From NCBI GenBank assembly GCA_029706075.1, contig JAINUG010000052.1, forward strand, positions 485,001-549,000: a stretch of DNA of 64,000 nt, written 5' to 3'. Numbering within the stretch: position 1 is the first letter of the stretch; each line of letters starts with the position of its first letter. Below the pieces are notes generated by a model. The model was not told where the DNA came from. It saw only the letters and a list, made by a program, of their open reading frames with translations, and searched no databases. Shown here piece after piece: positions 57,999-64,000 of the stretch. The translations under genes were made by a program, and so were the position numbers. The stretch comes from Aldrovandia affinis. Taxonomy: Eukaryota; Chordata; Actinopteri; Notacanthiformes; Halosauridae.

Positions 57999-58200
57999 CA
58001 CTACCGGTCAAAAGTTTTAGAACACCCCCATTTTCCAGTTTTTACTGAAATGTAAGCAGTTTAAGTCCAGTGAATAACCTGAAATGGTATAAAGGTAAGC
58101 GGTAAACTGCCAGAGGTAAAAAAATAAAAATAAAAAAATTAAAAATAAAAATTTAAAAAAAATTTAAAAAAAAGTTGAGGTTACCTTAACCGGAAAAATA
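57999..58200 (-). mobile_element. Terminal part of a Tc1-type MITE
   Basis: After TA at 57997-57998 it reads cactaccggtcaaaagtttt, nearly the same as the left half of the MITE at 8899-9236 through the gaggtaaaaa stretch. It then joins directly to a transposase fragment, with an A/T-rich junction at 58120-58175. Confidence 0.8.
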
Positions 58201-58509
58201 ATTCTCCAACTGTGATCCTTGGAGAAATGTTTGCTTCTCGAACCATCCTCCACACTTGCATCCTCTTCCAGGCAGGTTCATCACAGCTCCAGTTGTTTTA
58301 AACTTCTTAATTATTGCCCTAATAGTGGAGAATATTTTCAGGCATGTCGCTATTTTTTTATAGCCATTACCTGATTTATGAAGGTCAGCAACCTTTTGTT
58401 TCATTTCATTTGTGTATTCTCTGACCTTCTCCATGTTGATGGATGACTAAGGGAGTTTGGCCTGTGGGTCACCTCATATTTATACCCCAGTGAAACAGGA
58501 AGTCATGGA

Positions 58510-58807
58510 CAGCGTTCCCACTCAAATCAAATTTCCATGACAGTTTTCACTGACCTTTTTTTTGCAACTGACAAAAATGTACTTTACTTTCATAACTTAA
58601 CACGTTTTGTTGCCAGTGCAAATACACATCTCATTGTGTGTGTGTGCGTGTGTGAGAACAGCAGTGTCAGGTGGCAGGGAACAGACATTTTGTGGTAACG
58701 TTATCAGAAAAAAAAAAAAAAAATAACGTTACATGGAATCAGACATTTCCATGACAGAATAATTTTCAATGATTTTCAAGGTTTTTCCATGACACGTGGG
58801 AACCGTG
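58510..58807. mobile_element. hAT-like MITE, 298 bp
   Basis: It begins cagcgttcccac and ends gtgggaaccgtg, an imperfect inverted pair of hAT type. catgga stands on both sides (58504-58509 and 58808-58813), and the sequence without the element reads continuously. The inside has two more inverted words (ccatgaca / tccatgac and taacgttat / ataacgtta). No coding frame. Confidence 0.75.
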
Positions 58808-58997
58808 CATGGATGACCACTTGAGTTCCTAAAGACTCAGCTGAATTATAAAAAAATATATATAAATGTGAATATCCTTAATTTAGATGTTGTTCTTAAG
58901 AATTTCGAAGGGTGCCAATAATTGTGACACGTGTTTTTGAGAAAAATGTTTATTTTCTTTCAATAATTTTACTTCAATTAAAGGTTAGATTTAATAT

Positions 58998-59134
58998 ATG
59001 CCATTTAGCAGACACTTTTATCCAAAGCGACTTACAGTAGTGAATGCATACACTTTTCAGTATATGTGGTCCCAGTGGGAATTGAACCCACAACCTAAGC
59101 GTTGTCACCTACCTACTGAGCCACACAGAACCAC
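58998..59134 (-). mobile_element. tRNA-derived SINE (family A)
   Basis: A minus-strand copy with tail atttagcagacactttta, inverse B box (gaattgaacc) and inverse A box. It is missing about 12 bp between the boxes compared with the copy at 13622. gattt occurs on both sides. Confidence 0.85.
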
Positions 59135-59314
59135 GATTTCTCTCATATTTTGAGCGTAAGATCAAGCTGATGAACAACAGACATTTTTTCATAGCCTTTT
59201 TTGCTCATTTTTACCAAGGGTACCAATAGTTCGGGAGGGCACTGTATGTGTAACAGCAATTAAAACTTCACCTGAAACAAGGCAGCAGTTAGAATAAGAG
59301 TGATTTTATGGCTC

Positions 59315-59753
59315 ATGTTTGATTCATTTATTTATTTGATTAAGTTTTGCACAATGATTATGAATTCATCAGGACATAAGGGTTTATTTTACAGGGACAG
59401 TATACAATTTTCAACATGGATGATTTGGTACCAGATTCAGCCATTGTACAGATTTTGTACCAGAAGGCTACATTTTATCTGTAGTCTCTGAGCAGGTAAA
59501 AAAATACAATGTAAAACAGAAAACAACCACGGATGTCTTAACATGGTATTAAAAACACAACATTCAAACAAACAGTTTTTGTTATTACAAATACTGATTT
59601 GTTATTCATTAAAAAACAAATTAGATATCTCAGTCCATTTCAAGTTTAATGCTGATAAGAATATCAGTTATTTTATTCTTTACTCAAGACAAATCTGAAT
59701 ACAAACATATTTCAGAACTTAAAAGTTAATAATAACCTTTATATCGAAGTCAA
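59315..59753. repeat. Partner copy of the 440-bp insertion
   Basis: About 99% identical by eye to 55357-55796. It includes the words cagggacagtatacaatttt and ctgtagtctctgagcaggta, which I recall in diverged form from a fish dispersed repeat. No flanking direct repeat was seen here. Confidence 0.85.
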
Positions 59754-60545
59754 AAGAAATATTAAAAAATAAATTACTTTCACACACATTTAATGAATGA
59801 CATTTTAATCTCTCGGAAACTAATGCTGGTTCACTTTCTTGGTACTATTTTATATTTGTAATTATATATTTATAGTGCACTACTCATCTGACAGATCCAC
59901 AGTATGACGTCTTTTTAGACATGCTTCCATATGGTCATGTGTTAAACAGCCCACTGCATTGCAGGCTGCTGTGGGTGTTGGATAAAGTTGAGAACAATTA
60001 ATCATTTTATAGAGGTGGGGGGCTTCAGCCAGAGGGTGAGCACTTTAGGGGGCCTTGAGATAAAAATTTAAAAAACTTTCTACAACAGGGGTTCCCAATT
60101 ATTATTATTTTTTTTAAGTCAACACCTGTTGCCAACATTCCTTCCATATTAAAACATTTTATAGAGCCTCTCAGGTGGTGCAACGAGTGCACTAGTCCTT
60201 GATTAGGGTATGTGCACAATACGCTCAGTTAAAATGTATTTTTTAAAACCTTTTTAATACCGCTGTAAATAAATTGCATTGCTACAGCAAAAAAAGAAAA
60301 AAATCATACAGAACATTGTAACTGAAAGTTGTGCGGTTTGTCATTAAACTTGCACTCTCCCCATCATTTCTGCTAACAAACTACCTAGCAACAGAATGAA
60401 ATCAAATGATACATTGTTTTTGTGCTCTGAAGGTATGGTCATATCGGAAGCAACGCGGTGAGAGTGAGAGAGCAGTTCAGCTCAGCTGGTTGGCAGCAGA
60501 GTATATGGCCTGTATAACTGGAGCCAGTGTTTGAGTCTGGAGTTA
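59754..60545. other. No gene recognised
   Basis: AT-rich noncoding sequence up to the end of the IS630/Tc1-related element. Confidence 0.4.
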
Positions 60546-60869
60546 CAGTTTTTCTGAATTCCTAAAACACTACTTTTGGCAAAACCATAAACAATTTTCA
60601 CCTAGTTACACAATTTGCAGATCTCATTGACTCTTTTTGCAAAACTCTAAACACATTCTCACTCACCAAAACACACATTGCACTGTGATGCACTTGTGAT
60701 GCAGAATGGTAACCACAGGTAGCAAAAGTTAAACACAATTAAAGCACAATGTCATAGCTTAAACACAATGACTCAAAATTGATCACACTTGTTGCTAATG
60801 ATGTGATGAAAACAATATAAACCAATTCGGAGTGCACAGGTTGTTGAAGGTTGAAGGTTCATATCAACG

Positions 60870-61139
60870 ATGGATAGAAACGATCGGAGAGGCAGAGGAG
60901 GAGTGCATGTAAGAGGTGGGGTACGAGGAGGAAGAGGCAAGGAGGAAGAGCAGGGGGGCGAGGAAGAATAGTAATTTCTGATGAAATCCAAGCTACTGTA
61001 ATAGACCATGTTCTTGTCCATGGAATGACTGTAATGTAATGACAATGAGTGAAGCAGGACAAAGAGTACAACCCAACATCAGCAAATTCACTGTGGCCAC
61101 CATAATCCAGAGATTCAGAGAAGAGAGACAAGAGAACAG
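60870..61139 (+). pseudogene. Transposase exon 1 (IS630/Tc1-related)
   Basis: It starts MDRNDRRGRGGVHVRGG, an Arg/Gly-rich leader. It then has a frame break near 60950 and continues RIVISDEIQATVIDHVLVHG, has a small duplication-type disruption near 61035, and ends with SEAGQRVQPNISKFTVATII and QRFREERQEN, the first helix-turn-helix. The donor site is ag|gtaatt at 61139/61140. Confidence 0.7.
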
Positions 61140-61184
61140 GTAATTGTTTTTTTTGTCATTGAAAGTTTACAGTACTACTGTATA

Positions 61185-63215
61185 TGGGCCATTCTACCGA
61201 ATTGGTTCAAAGTCAGGTTGGAAATATTTTGAAATTTTGTATGTTTTATTCCCAAAACTTTGTCCGTTGTACCATATCTAAAGTACATATATCTAGTAAA
61301 AGTACCGTCAATTTTTATATTGTATTTTCAGACTCTTTTGGAATGTTTTTCCTCTCCCAAAAATGGTCACTACCGAAACATAGTAATACACTATAGTAAA
61401 GAAGTATTATATGAATCTGTTAAGATTGTGTTTCCTTCCCTTCTCTAAAGAGTATTTTTATAAATTTTTCTTGAAGGTTTTCACAATTAAATCAATAAAA
61501 ATGACATTTTTACCAAATTTCAAAGTTCAATTTATACAATTCATCAAAATCTAAATGCAATCTTTCTCTGTAAAATGCATAACACTGATCATATTGATTT
61601 CAGAGTTAATGATTGATGAAATTGAACATACATTTAACCAATCAGTATCATAACATTTTAGTTTATAACTCAATATACTTTATTTTTTACAAAACATCCA
61701 GTGTTTCGGTAGTGACTGCACTGTTTCGGTAGTGACCACAGTATTTTGTTTGCCAGGTTGTATCATATTCCCTCAACCTTATTGCTTAATCTTAACTCAT
61801 AACATGCCTTATGTTGGGAATATTACAAACACAAATGTTTTGTGGTCAATAAAATAATTTTATTTTTGAAGACAACAATTGTTCATCCATAACCATTTAA
61901 AGTACAAACATGACTTATCAATGGAAAATAATGACCCAAGTGGGTTCAGTAAAAGAGAAGAAGAAGAAAACATTGACAAATAACATTGATATTATGCTGT
62001 TGCTGTCAGGCTTCTGAACGCTAACTAATGTATCCTCGAAAGGTCTGTAACAAATAGATTCCGCTAGCCACGATACTAATTTTCGCTATGTTAAACTCAA
62101 TTGACTTATGCTAAAAATGTTAGCGATCTAAAAGTCTGCTATTTTTTGCTTTTGGGGTCTTTCAGGATGGACGGGAGGTCCCTCCAAGGCAATGGTGAGG
62201 GAAATACTGAAAATAGATGATTGAACATTCCATTTTGCTAGCATAACTAAAGAATGCTAGCAAGCACATGGCTAGCAAACAGCTTTGAAAAGATCATATT
62301 TTGCATAAAACCCCCAAAAGTTTACTTTATTGAAGAGAATATGTGTTCCATTATTAAAGTTACACACTGATTTTCAGACTTTGGAACACATCTATTTCAA
62401 AATGATGGGATTTAACAACTTACCATTACATTTTGTCACTACCGAAACTCTACCATAGGTTTCGGTAGTGGCTTGTTTCCGATAGTGACAATTCTAGCTA
62501 ACTTTGAGCATAACTAAAGAATGCTAGCAAGCACATGGCTAGCATACACGTCTTTGAAGAGGTGTACACACATAAAAACATATTTTGCATAAAACCCCCA
62601 AAAGTTTACTGAATTGAAGAGAATATGTGGTGGTGACGATTCTTAAAGTTACATACCGATTTTCAGACTTTGGAACACATTTATTTCAAAAGTATGGGAT
62701 TTAGCTACTTACCATGCAGCTATGAGGGACAGGGAGGCAGTGTCACTGCCTGGTCAAAAATGCAGGGGTGTGGCTAAAAACCAGGCTCAGCCAATGGACT
62801 AAAACTATGGGGTTTCGGTAGTGACATGAAAACGGGGGACTTTTTTTAGTATAGTTTTTTTATTTAAAAATTAAACCCACAATAAATCTAAATCTTTCAA
62901 CTTCTGTTTAAACTTAATCATAAAGATCTTTGAAATTACACCATTGAACAAAATCTAAAAAATGTTTTAAGTGTTATTTACATACATTTAAATTTAGGGG
63001 TCAGGGTTTGGGACAGCTACTTCCCAATAGAAAGTACCCTATAAATGATGTTTTTTAAATTTATTTAGCTTATCACTATATCATTTAATGCCTTGGGTTT
63101 AAATAGATCATAACATATTCTTAGTAAATATCTATGTCTGAATACTTAATTGTTTTGTTAAATAGTTTTTATTGTTGTGGGACCGCACTTTGACCTAATT
63201 CGGTAGAATGCCCCA
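61185..63215. mobile_element. Unrecognised 2.03-kb non-autonomous element with TTTCGGTAGTGAC motifs
   Basis: The ends are inverted: TGGGCCATTCTACCGAATTG at the left and the inverse of TGGGGCATTCTACCGAATTA at the right, with similarity over about 27 bp. TATA stands on both outer sides (61181-61184 and 63216-63219). No frame of useful length exists inside, and the sequence is AT-rich. The word TTTCGGTAGTGAC or its inverse occurs at about 61366, 61704, 61724, 62435, 62460, 62476 and 62813, two of these with one or two changes. Its core CTACCGAA is also in both termini. A 190-200-bp segment is duplicated at 62241-62426 and 62508-62714. I know no family with this combination. Confidence 0.75.
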
Positions 63216-63337
63216 TATACAGATGTTTCAGTACATCAATTTGCCAATATACAGTAAAGGAGACTGGGGGAAAAGTCCATCACTGTTTGTACTGTACTGC
63301 ATGTATATTTTGGTAACTGCATGTTCAATTTTTGTAG

Positions 63338-63621
63338 AATTGCAAGACTGCCACGTGAGGGTGAAAGGACACCCATGCTCTCCGAACAACAAGAGGCCCT
63401 CATAGTTGACATGGTCCTTCAAAACAACACCATTAGACTGCATGAAATATAGCAGAGAGTTATTGAAGACAATGCACATTTTGAAGGAATCAACAGTGTC
63501 AGCCTTTCCACCATTGACTGTGTCCTCCAACGCAACAAGGTGCGCATGAAGCAGGTGTACAGAGTACCCTTTGAGCGCAACTCAGAAAGGGTCAAAGAGC
63601 AACAATTTCACTATGTGCAAG
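63338..63621 (+). pseudogene. Transposase exon 2 (IS630/Tc1-related)
   Basis: The acceptor tttttgtag ends at 63337, and the join to exon 1 keeps the frame (QENR-IARLPREGERTPM). It has one in-frame stop near 63450. It continues QRVIEDNAHFEGINSVSLS, LQRNKVRMKQVYRVPFERNS, and VKEQQFHYVQ, ending at a donor-like caa|gtaggt at 63621/63622. The second helix-turn-helix lies here; the catalytic core would be further downstream. Confidence 0.72.
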
Positions 63622-63744
63622 TAGGTGTACATTCAGACACATTCAATGTTGATTGTTTACAGTTAAATACTACTGTATACTACTGTCAAGCTGCATGACA
63701 TTGTAATGTATGTAAATCAGGAGTGCATATACTGTACTCTACAG

Positions 63745-64000
63745 CAGTGGTCCCCAACCTTTTTTGCACCACGGACCGGTTTCATGCAAGACCATTTTCC
63801 ACGGACCGGGTGGGGTAGGTACACCCCCCCAAAAAACTGAGACCGGTTCATTTTTTTCACGGACCGGGGGGTTATACCGAAGAAAAAAAAAAACTGAGAC
63901 CGGTTCACTTACAAAACTATATCTATTTCTACGTATAGAGTGTTTGAATTGGATTCCATGGAAAGACTATGTAAGTGCTGAATCCACTGAGTTATGAAAT
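63745..64000 (+). mobile_element. hAT-like element, left end, cut by the window edge
   Basis: It begins cagtggtccccaacctttt, a terminus typical of hAT elements, with repeated cacggaccgg words at about 63772, 63799 and 63859. The block aactgagaccggttca occurs twice (about 63836 and 63892). The right end is outside the window. Confidence 0.65.

Larger units (their letters stand above)
58200..59244 (-). mobile_element. Tc1-like transposon fragment, N-terminal transposase part
   Basis: The minus strand opens with MEKVREYTNEMKQKVADLHK, a clean first helix-turn-helix (GYKKIATCLKIFSTIRAIIKKF) and LPGRG. After a small frame break it continues with a V-W-R-M-V-R-E-A-N-I-S-P-R-type segment, and stops at about 58200. 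The rest of the transposase is gone. Upstream, 58815-59244 carries the 5' region and a terminus ending ggcactg before TA (59245-59246). A hAT-like MITE and a SINE are inserted in it. Confidence 0.8.
60546..63640 (+). mobile_element. IS630/Tc1-related DNA transposon, partial, interrupted
   Basis: The left end follows TA (60544-60545) with cagtttttctgaattcctaa. The transposase gene starts near 60870 and appears to have introns. A 2.03-kb element sits in its first intron. The coding part beyond 63621, including the DDE catalytic core, is not in the window. The protein style (Arg/Gly-rich start, helix-turn-helix, YRVPFERNSERVK) fits an intron-containing fish transposase family with a DDE_3-type core. 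This is family knowledge recalled, not checked. Confidence 0.7.

Overview
This is vertebrate, almost certainly teleost fish, nuclear DNA. The reasons are the mix of Tc1/mariner transposons, V-type (DANA/Mermaid-like) SINEs, L2, CR1 and Tx1-type LINEs, several tRNA-derived SINE families and very long CA/TG tracts. I could not recognise any exon of a host protein-coding gene with confidence, nor any host RNA gene. The window reads as intergenic (or very large intron) sequence built from transposon insertions and tandem repeats. The only full-length, undamaged reading frame is a Tc1-like transposase at 7650-8672.

Layout. 1-4.6 kb: two degenerate Tc1-like elements in opposite orientation, the first carrying a SINE. 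7.27-9.44 kb: an apparently intact 1,619-bp Tc1-like transposon with long inverted ends, followed at once by two short TA-flanked non-autonomous elements. 10.8-13.6 kb: a 39-bp minisatellite split by an L2 LINE, which is itself split by a second L2. 14.2-14.7 kb: a long hairpin-type inverted repeat with a SINE in one arm. 15.6-17.2 kb: a Tc1-like element with DD37E spacing and a nested V-SINE. 18.5-22.2 kb: compound CA arrays and a 1.1-kb, 25-bp minisatellite with higher-order blocks. 22.5-24.3 kb: a SINE and a CR1 endonuclease fragment. 24.9-32 kb: dispersed repeats, a 307-bp element with perfect 18-bp inverted ends, SINEs and TG/CA arrays. 33-40 kb: the longest stretch with little recognisable repeat content. 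40.5-47.2 kb: a 29-bp minisatellite, a 99-bp-arm inverted repeat, a cluster of SINEs and a second 29-bp minisatellite interrupted by a retroposon. 52.5-59.8 kb: a minus-strand Tx1/L1-type LINE broken by a 440-bp insertion with 71-bp direct repeats and by a plus-strand L2, then a Tc1 fragment holding a hAT-like MITE and a SINE. 60.5-64 kb: an intron-containing IS630/Tc1-related transposase gene whose intron holds an unrecognised 2.03-kb element, and finally the end of a hAT-like element.

The best candidate for something undescribed is the 2.03-kb element at 61185-63215. It has inverted ends, no useful reading frame, a 190-200-bp internal duplication and seven internal copies of the word TTTCGGTAGTGAC, a core that is also present in its termini. 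Other leads are the intact Tc1 element, the paired inverted repeat at 40987-41549, the TIR element at 25921-26227 and the 71-bp-flanked insertion at 55357-55796.

No retroviral or LTR-type element was recognised. All family assignments come from reading the sequence and from memory of family hallmarks; no database search was possible.
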